From Phytoseiulus persimilis (lineage: Eukaryota > Arthropoda > Arachnida > Mesostigmata > Phytoseiidae): 64,000 bases of DNA. The translations under genes and the position numbers were made by a program. The DNA is taken from the NCBI GenBank assembly GCA_037576195.1, contig CM075103.1:7130001-7194000 (forward strand). Reading direction: 5' to 3'. Below, piece after piece: positions 45,201 to 58,023 of this stretch. Below the pieces are notes generated by a model that had not been told where the DNA came from, searched no databases, and saw nothing but the letters and a program-made list of their open reading frames with translations. Numbering within the stretch: position 1 is the first letter of the stretch; each line of letters begins with the position of its first letter.

Positions 45201-48200
45201 GTCGTTCGGCAGAAGTGTTCCCTAATTACCGCTCGAAGTGGTCTTTTCAATTCGGGACATTCAACAGTCCGAAGAGCTCTCCCCGAACACGACACAGATT
45301 TTATCGCGAACCAGCTCGACCTGCATATTTAGACGCTCGCTGGGTTCGGCACAAGCGGAACCTGGAACGATTTTCCGTATCGACTCCTTCCGACGAAGAG
45401 TTCCTCGGCTAACTTTCCGCACTGTCAAGCTCGTTCATTAGCCCACCATTTGAAATCACAAAGCTTCTGATTGCTATCATGTTCAGAGCTGATGATGTCG
45501 AAACGGAAGATTATTCGAAGTTCCAAAGCAAACGATGTGATGTGGTGACGAAAAACAAAGCTAACCAAGCTGAAAATTCGCTCAGCTAGATAAAGCCCAC
45601 CATAGCGAACCGAACTCGGAAGCACCTTGAGCGTTTGACAGTTTCTATCCTGACAAAGTTCCGAAACGCACTGCAACCAGATGCTGACGGGAGACGCCTA
45701 CAATCAAACTGGAGCACCAGCATCCGTGCGACTGAGGTCTGGTGAGTTTGGAGTAGTCGGACCAAGTCGTGATCTCTTGGAGCAATTTCTGCGCACAGCG
45801 ATCCGTATCGGCGAGTAGTGGTTTCCAGGACCCGGTCGACAGAAACTGAGTCCAACAGCGGCGCCATCAACCACCAGCCCCGCGGGCGGACAGAACTGCC
45901 TCAGCCGGAACGGCGGCAAGTTTGACCCAGAGTTTCGGGCGAGCTCCTCAGTGCAGACAGTCCGACTGGAATCGCCCGCATTGAACAGCGAACCGGTTCG
46001 ATTCCAATCAAGCAAGAGCTTGGCCTTCGTTCTCCATTGACTTCCAAAGATCAGGTGACCCTCAGGATTGGTTCGTCGAGTGCCCAGGCTATCTCGACTC
46101 GGGCCATCATGAAAAGTCATGTTTCCCCAGCGTCGCCGGGGGACGACCTATGATGCGGACCCTTGAACTCGTGGAACTTCCATGAAGATGGTTCACTGCA
46201 CGCAAGCGCGTAATCAGGAGGGTAAAGGGGCCGTATCCCTCCAACTTTCCCTCGCTGAGCCCAACGAGCTCAGAACACCCATTGGGAGTGTTTCTCGAAT
46301 TCTCTACAGTCTGCTGAAGGTATTCTGTCTATTCTATCGATTCAAGGAACGACGGATGACCTGAGACGAGCATCCCGATCGAAGATTTAGAGCGTAAAGA
46401 TGCCTCCAAGCCCATCTCCGAAATCATTGGAGTTGTCCTCTCCCCCCCCCCTCCTTGGATTAGTGAAAAAACGATTCCTGTTCGAGCCGTGCGGAGGCTC
46501 CCAACAAATGTGGAAGCTTTTTTTTCTGCAGGTTTACTCTGATGAGCATCGTCGATTGGAGCATTACCAAGACTCGACTCGGAACCGCTTGACCTGATCT
46601 TCGCCTCTCTCTCCAGACACAGTGAAGGTGATTATGTGCGAGCAACGTTTCCCAAGTTTGCTCACGAGACGAAGGGGTGTTGGGCGCGGCCGAAAGCGGC
46701 ATAGTGCGCGGGGTTGTGTTTTAATTATTACGTCAGTCGTGTCCTTGGACCCTGCGCACTAGAAGCGGACCACAGACAGACGCAGGGCACCGAGGAAGTT
46801 GACGAGCGAGGGAGGGAGAGTGAAGACCAATAGAAGAGAAAACCATTGTGACATGGAGCGTTCGAAAGCCCGCGCTTACGTTTACTGCAGGCGTCTCTTC
46901 CCGGCCGGAGCGAATAAGAAATTTATCATTAAGCAAATACTGCGGCCGAATCGGTAACAGCCTGGGCATCGAAAGCTCGATCGCTATCTCGCGAAAAGAT
47001 CTTGCTGTCCTTGCCTAGTTTCGTCCGGCAACAGGAAGGCGGTGCGACTGTTCATTTGTTTGAAGTTTTCAAGCTTATTAATGAACTCGACGATCCGTAT
47101 CATTGAGTTGGCTCGATTTAAGGCCAGCGAACGAGACGAAAATAAATCAAGTTTTCTCAAAATGAGACTTGTTGACAGAAACTCAACGGGATTGGATTTT
47201 CTTCTGACTGGGACTTCCATCTTGAACTGTTCGAGGCAATAAATTAACGATGACGAGGTCTCTGATCCTGGATCACGTCCAGTCATTAAAGTTGAATTCA
47301 ATAATCCAAGTCCCCCCACTTGACATATTGCAGCAGATGGGCAACGCTGCCCGTTGTACGGTAGCTCAAATATAACATGTGATCGGAGAAAAAACCATCG
47401 AACTTGTCGAAGATCAACGTGTCGCCGATTTCGAGAATGATCACCGCATCCGATGACAACTTCAACAGTGTTCGATGGGCTAAATAGAGCGGAAAGTCAT
47501 TATTCGGGAGAATAATTCCGTGAAACGCGCCTTCGTCTGTCTGCCCGCCTGCTCGACCGTCCGGAAGGCGGCTCCATCGACTTGGCTCGATCGCGACTTG
47601 TGAAAATTTGGCCATCGCAGAACATGACGTTGCTTCTTTTTACGACCCTCCCGGTGATGGAAAGACTGTGATCATTATCGACCGAGCAAAGCTCCGGGAG
47701 GACCCGTTGCCAACGGACGAACACCTCGGGGATGCCGCGAGAAAGGTCGACAGAAACTATCACGATCAACAGAAGAGGTTCCAAAGCGGATCATTTCCCC
47801 TAACAGGTGCCAATTCACTAATTATTAACGAAGTCCGCTGGCTCAGGGCGATCGTTCTAGCCGATAGCTCCGTGATTCGCCTTCCCAGATGACCTTTTCA
47901 ACCATCGATAGTTCGTGATAGTTCGTTAGTCGCTTTGTTTGCTCGCTTAGCCCGATCACGAATGATCGGATAACTCCTTCCTACCTTTTCAGAAGGGCAA
48001 GAGTGGCGGCGTTGAAGAGGAACCCCTGATCGATCGTCGCTTTCGCCTTCTTGGCGGCGTACGTTGTTCGCTGATGTTTCCTGGAGGCCGAAGCCTCTTG
48101 GTCGCTGACCACCTTCCCGAGTTCGACGGCCCTCCGCTGAAGTCGCTCATTTTCTTGGAGGTCTGTGGCCGCCTGCACGAAAGCTTGATCCAGCTCTTCA

Positions 48201-48268
48201 GGTGAGATGTGTTGGGCTTGAGCGTAGCAGCTCAGCGCTAGCACGACGCCTATGGCATACAGCTTCAT
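42238..48268 (-). CDS. Secreted haem peroxidase, peroxinectin/chorion-peroxidase type
   Basis: Minus-strand coding exons: 48268-47985, 44289-43877, 43767-42708 and 42520-42238. All are GT-AG with phases 2, 1, 2, giving 679 residues. The first exon encodes a signal peptide (MKLYAIGVVLALSCYAQA) and the helical N-terminal region typical of arthropod peroxinectins. Catalytic-domain marks: distal-His motif FGQFLDHDM (His near 221), AETSFIDLSNIYGL, FRGGDIRVNQQ, TTTWHRQHNYIARRL, proximal-His motif AYRYGHATI (His near 458), and INTQRGRDHGVPGY. Several Cys pairs fit an extracellular enzyme that oxidises substrates with hydrogen peroxide; peroxinectins also mediate cell adhesion or cuticle/eggshell crosslinking. 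A GTTGCAG acceptor lies only 6 nt before the ATG, so a further non-coding 5' exon is likely. The 3.7-kb first intron is far longer than the other two (109 and 187 nt). Confidence 0.96.
44290..47984 (-). other. First intron of the peroxidase gene
   Basis: The donor is AAG|GTAGGA and the acceptor TTCTTTCCCCACAG (minus strand). It contains a 240-codon minus-strand frame at 44576-45295 without recognisable domains, and coding-like frames on both strands at 47310-47820 (listed separately). Confidence 0.7.
47310..47820. other. Coding-like frames on both strands inside the peroxidase intron
   Basis: Minus strand, about 47310-47540: a hydrophobic, regular frame (FHGIILPNNDFPLYLAH, DTLIFDKFDGFFSDHMLY) preceded by possible CAG acceptors. 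Plus strand, about 47635-47818: FYDPPGDGKTVIIIDRAKL and DAARKVDRNYHDQQKRF, ending in front of a GTGCCA donor-like site. Neither was recognised. They could be a nested or decayed gene, or chance. Confidence 0.25.
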
Positions 48269-51200
48269 CTTCTACTGCAACGAAAAAAAAGCGGAAAAAT
48301 TAGCAGCCGCAGGTGGTTTGCCATCTGAATGCGGAGAACTCATCTTCCGAAGTTTTTCTCGGAGCAGCGACTTTCGTCCCGGCTGCGCACTCGTAGCGGA
48401 TCGCGGTATCTTTTGTGACAAACAAAAAAATAAATTTGGGAAAAAGTGCATCTACTCGGAACTCGGCGCGACTCCCGGCATAAAAAAAAAACGAGAACTA
48501 TACTTCCGTCGTCGTTGTTCGTCCCATGATGACGATAATAACGCGTTCCGTGAATGAACGTCGAGCGTCCGCAGTGAGATGCAAGTTGACAAAGCAACAA
48601 TACTAAGGACACAAAACGGTTCGTGTGGGTCACGCGAGCGCAGTTCTTCTGCACAACTTACGGCCTTGCCGGAGAAAAGTTATCGATTCATTTCTGGTGG
48701 GGTTCTCAAACGACGGCCGACGAGCTGTCAGACAGACGGAACGTACGGAGACGAGTTCCAGACGTCCGAGAATTCTGGAGCCGAAACGGGAGGAGCATTG
48801 TTCATAGCTCGCTCACAACAAAGAGGTTCAGTTCGGCCCGAAGCACCGGCGATTGAGGAGTTTTTTGCGCGCGGCATCGCGTCGGATCCTGAACGTTACG
48901 GCGTCAAATCTGAGGCGAGTTCAGGAAACGATCAGCGCAGAATTTTCCGTTGGAAGCAATCGACCTTCTCCCATCTCAGAGCATTTGGCCCGACTTCGGG
49001 TACTGGTTTCGCCAGAAATAGTCAATCAAATAATTGATCTGTCAATTAACCAAACACATTGGAACGTTCTCGTGCCGCTGCCGCCGTGATCGTGGAATCC
49101 CGAGGCGAGGCGTTTAACTATCTGTTGACCATCAACAGAGCGCTTGTTTCTGAATGCTGTTCGGACTAATGGAGCCGTATCGCTTGCTTCTCCCGCACGA
49201 GTGCATTCTGGATCTTGTTTGACAAGTACGAGAATCACCTTCAGCTAGATGTGGTTCAATCATCGGTCTGATTGGCGAACTAACGCGATTGTCAACGAGA
49301 ACTAACGATTGGCTATCCCTCAAGGTTGCTTTCACTGATAGACAGAAAGGCAGCGGCTATCACATGGAAGCAATTTTTCTGCGAACCGACCGATGTCGTT
49401 CCTGGAATAGCTGGTTTGATTCGTTTGCAATCAATTAGTTCACCTCGTTGCCCACCGATCAAATACAACGGTTTTTTCGCGAACTACAACATCTTCGTCT
49501 AGATTTCTGCAAGAACTCCTTTCCAGAAGGAAAACGCACGAACTCGAACGCACGCAGCGCCGTGTGCTCACGGAAAAACCAAAATAAGAACTTTTGCTCC
49601 AATCTTCGAGAATGTGGTTCGCATACGGCTACGATGAGCTCGATAGCGGTCATGAACCCCCGGTTTCGACGTGTCACTAGACGGAACTACCCGGTCGATC
49701 CCATCCTAGATAAACGGGCACGCAGAATACGGATTAACTCGACAGATGTATACCATGAGGAAACCACACATTCATGGAGCTCACGTACATCGATCAAGAC
49801 TCCGTCAGTCGGAAGTCGTTCGAACTATGTCCGTTTCCCTAAAAAACTGCACAGATCCCCAGTGGAACTGCTCCTAAGGGGGAGGGTACATTTACCGAGT
49901 GATATCACCTACGAAGAAGCTCAATTGACATCATTGCCATCCAGAGCTGACATCATGGCGAGCATCCATTAGTTGAGTCGATCGATTTGGGAGTTCTTCC
50001 CCATCACGGAATCCGATGAATCGGAGCACCGTGAGGCCCCACAAGAAAAGAAACTTTCGGAACACAGTTTCAACTTCGAATAGGTTCTCGACGGAATCTC
50101 AAACCCTTCACTCGCATGTTCGATCGGGCTAATTCTCAGTGAAGTTCTTGATCCACGCGAAAAGGGTTCAGCTCGAAGTGGTCCATGCAATTGATCCGTT
50201 CTCGTGCGATACAGCCTCTCCGGATTCGACGGTTCCCTTCATGCAACGTGGCGTCATACCGGCTTTAGCTGAGTGCGGAAAAGAGTGAGAAAGTTCTCAT
50301 CATTCCGCTGGATGGCCCGTGGTATGGCTCCACATGAGGAAACTGAGACCGACCACGCTCACCAAGAAGAGCGGAAACCCTCCGTTTGGCTCTGAGCCGC
50401 CATCACACGCTTTGGAATTCATCCCCAATCAGTGGCTCATGAGATAGTGATGTTCAACCGATACGTTAGTCTGGAAGCAAAACCGTTGATTGCTTGATAC
50501 GCCACTCGCCTTGCAAACATTCCTTCGATGCTCGTGCCCGGGCGTGGGCAGCGGATGAACCGCCCGACCAATCGAGCTTCGACAGCCAGATATACAGATC
50601 ATTAGACATCGAGCTTTCACATTAACGGCCTGCGTCCATGTCATTGCTCAGTTCGTGCGTAACTCCATTCGCATGTGCCCATACGGCAGTCGATTGAAGA
50701 CGTTGCTGGAGCGCGCGTACGCGAATTGCCTTCAATGCTCACACGCAGTGTGGCCGCATACTGAAACCCGCAGGGTTTACGAAACAACGAGACGTTAACC
50801 ACTGGGGCGGGAACCGAAATCGTTCGATGTCCGTTACACTAATTACGTGCGTCGTCGTCGCTGCTGCTGCCGCTGCATAGGAGCAGAGGGAAGAACGAAG
50901 GAGACGGGAAACGCCTCTTTTCGAATGAGCAGCAGCCCGACCAGGGCACTGAACGTTTCGAACACTGCAGCGATTTCGGCCTCCCTTCTTCTCCTCTTGA
51001 TTCCGCTCTCGCTCGGATCCGTACCACCAACACCGCCGTTGCTGCCGACCAGCTGCGTTGACGAATCATGATCCAAATCATCTACTTTGAGAACAGCTGC
51101 TCGTTGTCAATGACTTGAAGTGTTGTAGCATGGTTTTGATACTATGGAAATCACGTTTCTCTATGTCAATGTCGACACTCCTACGAAACGGTCATTATCC

Positions 51201-53140
51201 AAATTGTGAAGTCGGATCCATGCTCTTGACTGCCCCTCCAGGTTCGGGTTCGGCCGCAATTCTGATGAATCGGAGGATGGTTTCTCGATCAGATGGGGTC
51301 GCTGAAGGGACCGGGGCCCGAATTCCTGGGGAACAGGTGGTGGTCGGGGATCGGAGCGAAGTCGGTTCGCACGGACTTCCGAACGATAATCGTCAAATAG
51401 ATCGAACTCGATTCCGGCTTGCCCGAGTGTTTCGCCAAAAGTTTTTCCTTCCGACGCAGGAAGGGTGATTGCTCGCTAAAAAGCAATTCATCTGATTTTT
51501 ACCTCCGAGTTCCGGTGCGGACAAAGCGCGTCGCCTCGGCGGCAACGTGAAGTATTGGAAGCAGAACTTGGACAACAGCATCGACAAAACACGGGAACGA
51601 GTTTCCGTCTTCCGAATGGTCAGTCAGAATCAGTCAGAAAGTCGGGCAAGTTGCCACCGTCAAGTTGAAGGCAACCTAGTACTGTCAGTCGCCTTACGTG
51701 GACGACGAGACATCGTTTAGCTTTCGAACGGGGGAAAAACGTCAACTTCAAAGGGCTCAACGGCCGAGCAACCGGTCGCGTTGCATCAGCTGGTGGCAGA
51801 AAGCGCGACAGAAACTCACAATCACCGATGTTCGCTCGGCCCTCAGCGTTCGAACCCCTCACTAGTGGAGCAGGGGTGGGGGGCGTCCGACTTGACAACA
51901 CTGGACCAGACTGAACTGGATGAGGCTAGAAGTTCCGGAGAGCGATGCGAAAATCGGGAGGGATGCCATCGAGCGTCTTCTGACTGCAGACGGAGTCACA
52001 CGCGTCGGGCATTGACGGAAAATAACTCCGGCAAGTACTTCTCGATGAAGAACGAACGAATCGGGACCGAGCCCGGAGACGCCCATAACAAAAACACAAT
52101 CGCTTAGCGTGGCCAGAAAACTCACGGTGCAAAACGCGCGTTCTTTGTGCTTTTCTCCTCCGGTGAGGAACTGCGCAAACGCTAACGGACCCGTTGGAGC
52201 TGTCTCTGCTAGTATTGGATCGCTCCTGATTCGACTCTCGTTCCTCGAGACTCGATCCGGACGTTTGATTGAACGGTGTTTTCTGGCGCGAACTTGACTA
52301 GAAAAACCTATCGAGACAGACTTCTGCGGTTAGGGACGCCCACACGAACGCCGGAGTACGCCGATCTCTCTCTCTCTCTCTCTGATCGATCACCTCAGCT
52401 ACCCCGGGAACGCAACGATCGCAAAAACGGTTATGGGCAGCCGCGAAACAGTGACCTATGACGCCGTCTCGAAACAAAAGTATCGGATTTGGCTGGTCCA
52501 CTGTTCATCTAGCAGGAAGCAGGGCCCTTCGTCGCCGATTGGTTCCGATTCGGCGGGAGAATGTGAGGCGCGTTCCGTATGAAGCGTCCGATACGACAGG
52601 ATGAAGCATAGCGTTTCAACACATTTTGTCATGACAAATTCTCATCAAACAACGCGCGCCAGCTTCCCCGATCGTTATCGGCGAAGGTTATCGGTAGCAG
52701 CTGCGTAATAACTCGTCTCAGACTGAAGCCGTAGACGCTATTGATTATCTTTGATAAAGTCTCTGTCGACGACGAATTTCTTGTCACCAGTGAAGTGGTT
52801 AATTAATCATACGAACCAAAATTAACGCGACTTTCGCCCTGTACGAGAACACTATCAAGGCTGGCCGCTGAAAAACGCCCCGACATACGCCCTGGCGCGC
52901 AGAGAAATACGCGCACACGTGTATCGAGTCGTGTTAATTGCAATTGAAAGGTCGAAAATGCAACTAAAAACCGAGTCTTCATTATGTCGGACCGCGCTCC
53001 TGAGAAACTTTCGCCTGGGCGAGCCGCGCCGACCGTCGGTGAGCCCTTCGCGCTTTGGCTCTGATTTTTCCCTCCCGAAAGGCTAACACAAAAAAAAAAC
53101 GAAACAAAATGTAACAGATAGAAAAACTCGAAGGCGCCGA
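48269..53140. other. Upstream of peroxidase, no recognised gene
   Basis: The peroxidase promoter and 5' non-coding exon should lie at its left end. Open frames such as 48579-49037 and 49448-49972 (+) show no recognisable domain. A TC dinucleotide tract lies at about 52365-52383. Nothing else was seen. Confidence 0.45.
52365..52383. repeat. TC dinucleotide tract
   Basis: About nine consecutive TC units. Shorter relatives lie at about 25330-25345 (CT) and 28862-28873 (GA). Confidence 0.85.
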
Positions 53141-53182
53141 GTCAACAACAGCTGGCGATTTGCTGTAAAACGCTTTCTTTGG

Positions 53183-53513
53183 TCAAAAAGTGGCGACGAA
53201 TATGACAAGGCGTTCGGATCGTTCGGATGAAGAATAGATGTGGCAAACGAACTGAGTAAAAGGGACCCTTGCGACCAACCCCTTCAGGCTTGAGCTTGGC
53301 CCAAGCGCAAGGTCGGCGAGGGCTTCGTAATCGTCGACGTGATGTGCCAAGAAACAGAGCTTTTCTGTTCGCTGGATATGACGACTGACAACTTCCATGA
53401 GTGTATTGTGGTCGCATGATGGTTTCGCTGCCACGATTTCGAGGCCTGAGAGGTCCTTCTGGAGCGGCGCGATAATTTGCGGGAAGTTATGCGGAAGCAG
53501 CGCTGACGGAACA
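53183..53513 (-). CDS. Candidate exon of unidentified gene
   Basis: This minus-strand frame, open from a possible CAG acceptor near 53513, reads LLPHNFPQIIAPLQKDLSGL, then HNTLMEVVSRHIQRTEKLCF and HHVDDYEALADLALG, and stops at 53183. Charged and hydrophobic residues alternate as in helical protein, and the opposite strand gives only the hydrophobic pattern expected of an antisense frame. The domain was not recognised. The part after about 53275 looks less coding, so a donor may lie there. Upstream exons could lie at 53530-53920 on the same strand but were not resolved. Confidence 0.4.
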
Positions 53514-54009
53514 GTTTTTTACAATTCATGGGTGCTCGTCTCTTCGTATCTAGAAACACACACGAGAGAATTCTCCCAGACCAAGATGAGTAACCAAATA
53601 AATCTTCGAGGAAAACAGACTTTTCCTTCCCTCTATGAGTAGACCGAGAGCCTGAGCTTCGCAAAGCTCGGGCGCCATCGCGCACGATTTCCGAATGTGC
53701 GCATTCCGAGCCTTTATTTTGACCAGCAAATTTCACGCTCCGCTGATTTTTTTCCGATTCCAATGCGGTTGGATCAATGATGTTGGGATTGGTCCCTCCA
53801 AACAGACGTTATCTGAGACGTGGAATGATCTCTCCGTTCCACCATTTATAGGAACCCTGGCTTGTTGGAGCGTACCACGTGCTTCGGGAACCCATAGCAA
53901 CATACCAGCCACGAGCATTGTCTGTATCGACGCCCATATCTCGAAACTTGTGATGTGCGGCTCCTAAACCATAACTTCCTGCTTCATCACGACGAATGCA
54001 TCATGTGAA

Positions 54010-54105
54010 GAACTCGTCAGATAATGAGATTATCAGATAAAGAACTTGTCAGAGAAGGATCTCATCAGATGGCGAACTCGGCAGATAAAGATCTCATCTA
54101 ACGCG
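54010..54105. repeat. Three-copy 32-bp tandem repeat
   Basis: Units begin with GAACTCGTCAG (54010), GAACTTGTCAG (54042) and GAACTCGGCAG (54074), exactly 32 bp apart, each followed by AGATAA/AGAGAA-like and TCTCATCAGAT-like blocks. Divergence between copies is modest. Confidence 0.85.
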
Positions 54106-57100
54106 GTTTTTTGAAAGAAAAAAAAAGGTTCGTTATCTGCGGGATTTTAAGGTAATCGATTCCCGCAACGTGCCTCGATAATGTGACAGTCCATTGTGAC
54201 CTAGATTCCCTGGAGCTCACAAGCTCACCTTCCTCCTGACGGTGATCGCGTTCTATTTACATAAAATCCTCGAGTGAGTGATGTACGAACTATACGTACG
54301 ATTCCAGAATGCATGAAAGAGCCCCAGAAAGCGACGCAATGCGCGCGAGTTCAACGATCGGCTTCCACCCCCGATGACGAACTCCCCAGGATCAATGAGA
54401 TCACTCCGATATCCACAGGCAAATTTCAGGATTCCAGAGCGCCCATGAGAGATGCGATTCAGCACTAGAATGGAATGACTCAGCAGTGAACGAAACAAGG
54501 TGAAGCTTATGGTTGGCGTGCCGTTTTCCGTGCTTATGCCTCAATCGTCAGTTCCCATTCAGCCGGCTGCCCCGCTGATCGTTTGGTCGCCAGACAGACG
54601 TCAGGGGGAGGTACGACCTTGTTTTCTGAAAGTGCTCGGCGATTTTCCACTCGCGCCGCTATGATTTTCAATTGTTCCCAGATGAGGTGAACTTTAACCT
54701 AAACTTGATCAACAACAATCGGAAACCAAGCCCCGGACGAAAGCGAGTCGGGATTCGCTTCGCCCCGTCCGCGACTGGTGCCCTTTGCGAGTGGTACGAC
54801 GCAGCCCGACTGTGAAGGGCGTCGAATCACGACTACGGAGCCGAACCGTGGCCGGAATGAATATTCGGACCGACTCATCGGGAGGAAGCAACGTTGGAAG
54901 GTTGAGCTGGTCTTCTTCCCCTGTTGGCTATCGCGAAACGAATGATGAGTTCGATTGACATTTTAGAAAACGCCTCGATTTTGCAGCGGTGGCCTTCTCG
55001 AACGTTAAGTATCAAAAACTCATTTTCCGCTCGTATATTTCTAATGACTTCGTTCGATTTTGAAGAGCAGAACGTTGTTCCAAAAATTGGTGCGATGACG
55101 GCTGTACGGCCCGGAGCTCCGGCTGACAGTCCTACACTCAAACGCCGAAGCTTGCCAGCGATCGACACGGTTTTCAATCAAGTTGCCGTTCCCGTTGTTC
55201 TCGTTGTTAGTTTAGTTGGCGAACTACATTGCTTGTCGGCCTGATTACTCCGTCGAGAACCACTGTCAACGGGAATGACAGTCGATAGACGATGTCCGGT
55301 AGTGGTTGATAGCGGTCGTCGGCGAAAGCGTCACTCAAGGTCGTGTCGGTTTGATACAGGTCTCACGCCAGAATTTCTACTCCGAAACCGTTGCTTGGCG
55401 CTTAACCAACAATTTGAGTGGGTCGAATCGTGAGACGATCGCCTCTGGTGATCGGAGCCGTTTGCGGCGCGTTCTGTTCCGTTATGTGTTTAACGATTTA
55501 CGTGTTTCACGCCAACTGGGTGACCCGACCGGAATGTTGGCAAGCCCGCAAGTGAGCCACACGGGAGGTGCTCTGCTTCTCGTCCGGGTCATGTCAGTTT
55601 GCGTGACCATGAAGTTAGCAATCGGGCTCACACAGCGCCAAGTCCACCACCCCACACGATCCTGCGAAGGTTCAGATAATCAGCGATTCGGAGGAACAGG
55701 GCAGTTTTCTCATCTTCCGGATTTACTTTTTTCTACATGGATGGGAAGTCCTGGGGATTCGGGGGCGTTCTCGAACTTCAAACTGATTAGTGTGAGAGGC
55801 CAACGTCATATGAGAGACATGCCATATGTTCGTGCCAAGTAGAAATAACGCCTCCCTGTGCTCTCGGACCAGACCTTCTGGCAGAACCTTCCAGAATCAT
55901 TTTTTGCGATGTAACAGCGCGAAAATTGTGAATCGGGCATTACGAATCAGTCCAGGGGTCCATTCTTTCACTCCCAGAAATCTGGAGCCGATCGGAGCCA
56001 GGAAACTCAAAACATTAGGTTCCTCTGAGCAATTTCCGGGAGGGATATCTTCCGACAGTCCATAACGGAGAACTCAACGTTGGAAAACTCTCCAGCGCGG
56101 ATCTCTTCGCTCACTCCTGAACCATGGGTACGATCGTGACTCCTCAACCGACCCGGGATCTTCACCCGAACGGGAGTTGCAAGACCGTAATGGGATGAAG
56201 CCGGAAACCCCTATTATTCACTGTCCGAATGAACTTCCCAGTTTAGCGTGACTTTGCTACATTTTTCTGGACGAACCCTCAGCTCTCGGATTCCCCGGAT
56301 AGTTGCCTCTGATCATAGTAGTTGAAGAGCTTGTGAAGTTTCTGTAGCGATCCCAGACGCGTCACTGAGCGAGTTCATGTTCAAGATGGAAACGAACCCA
56401 ATGGAATTGCTTGGATAATATCCCGAATATGCACAAACGAGAGCAATGCTTGCGTGTCGCTCGTGAGATGTTGCCATTGAGTTGCATGCGCGAATGAGAG
56501 CTTCCTACCAAGCTCGTGTTCTTTCCAAGAAATCATTCTATCATGTAGGAAACATGCCGTTGGAACTCTGAATCTTTACAGCGATTGGCCGTTTCTTCCG
56601 TTCGATGTTTCGTTTGGGAAAAGCTAGCCTTCGGGGAGGCGACGATTCTCCGACAGGATTACGCACAAATTTCTCGTGATCGGCTCGATTCTTCGGAAAT
56701 CTCGCTCCACTCCATGGAGGCCGAGAAAGATTCGGCGATCGAATGCCGCTAGGAATCCACTGAGAGCCTCAGCTCCGTCGGACCGACGAGACACCGTGTT
56801 GTCGTAACTAAACATGAATTCCCGAGATTCGGAGATTGAAATTTGACTCGGAAAACAGGGATCCACCATAACCGGACGCTTCTCACGCACCGAAACCATC
56901 CAAAGACTGGTGGATCTCCGTTTTCCGAGTCAAGCGTTAATTTCCGAGTCGGAAATCATTCACCGATTCCCGAGTCTCGGAAAGTCATGTCTAGTCCTTT
57001 CGCATGCGGTGCCAGGTCGATTCGAATGAGGAACTCCACGAATAAGCGTTGCCGGATCCAGGAACGACGGAAACTGAAAGCTTAGGAGCAATGCAGCGCG

Positions 57101-57826
57101 ATCTTCCCCAGCGAGGAGTCTTACGCCACGGAAAGAACGAATGGGTACTCGAGCTCAGAACGGAGCGCGCAACCACGAGTTCGAGGACCACATCACTGAT
57201 TCCTCAGAACTTCCGGAACCAATTCAATGATTACAGAGTAAGTTCTGAATCGAAAGTATGATGGGCATTGAGGGAAAAAGGAACGTTTCGGTGTTCCAGA
57301 TGAGCGGAATCGACAGAGCTTTTGTGCGGTTGTTCCACAGTTTTTCGAGAATTTCTCCTTGCATCCGCAACCCGGAACTCGAGGTTGAAGCCGTGTACTC
57401 CCCTGATACAAATGGATTTGATGCCCAATGAAGTGAGGGGCATCAGAATCGACCCACATCCTCTTCCTGCGACTTAAATCTCAGCATCGTGAGCTATTCA
57501 TCTGAATCGGGAATTCTGGATGAAAGACGGCGGAAGATTCGAACGAAACCCGGCCCCGCTGTTTATCTATCTGCTCGTCGGTCGCTGCGTCCGTCGTGAA
57601 TAAACGGAGACGCTGCCGATAATTCGGTTGGATCCACTCGACGCACCGTGGTTCCGGTGACGGGATTTATTTTGTTACTGCCGCTCGCTGCTGAACCTTA
57701 TCGCAAGACATCGGGTCTTCCGCGACCGCAGCATTCAGTGTTCGCAGAACGAGCGAACTTCCAGGATTCGACATCTCAAAGATGGAGCCGAGGAGCGAAG
57801 CGAACAAAGCGACTTTCCTACTGTGA
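54106..57826. other. No recognised gene
   Basis: Open frames on both strands (for example 55306-55842 on the plus strand, 178 codons) show no recognisable domain or consistent exon structure. No RNA gene or mobile-element protein was seen. Confidence 0.45.
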
Positions 57827-57847
57827 GCACTGAATTCAATTTCACAG

Positions 57848-58023
57848 CTGCCATTCCCGTTCCGATCCGGCATTGTCGCCGTTGACATCGCTGTCTTAGG
57901 CCTGATCCCGATCGTCGCAGCCGCCATACTAGACTTGAAAAATAGAATGATCGAACACATCATGGCGGAAACCACATCGGTGGATGGTCGGCATCATCAC
58001 GGGCAGCCTGTCAAAGAATCGTA
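57848..58023 (+). CDS. Candidate terminal exon of a membrane protein
   Basis: After a TTTCACAG acceptor, the frame reads FPFRSGIVAVDIAVLGLIP, continues as IVAAAILDLKNRMIEHIM, and ends with HHHGQPVKES and a TAG at 58021-58023. The first part is a clear membrane-spanning helix, followed by a short polar tail, as at the C-terminus of a membrane protein. The donor-like GTGAGC at 57823 is only 25 nt upstream and cannot pair with this acceptor, so the preceding exon must lie further left and was not found. The frame itself is open back to 57827. The family was not recognised. Confidence 0.4.

Noticed and set aside
45970..46005. Exact B-box sequence GGTTCGATTCC
   Set aside because: The flanking bases do not form a T-arm stem and no anticodon or D arm could be folded upstream.
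57823..57847. Donor GTGAGC and acceptor TTTCACAG bounding a possible intron
   Set aside because: The interval is only 25 nt, too short to be spliced; the two sites cannot belong to the same intron.
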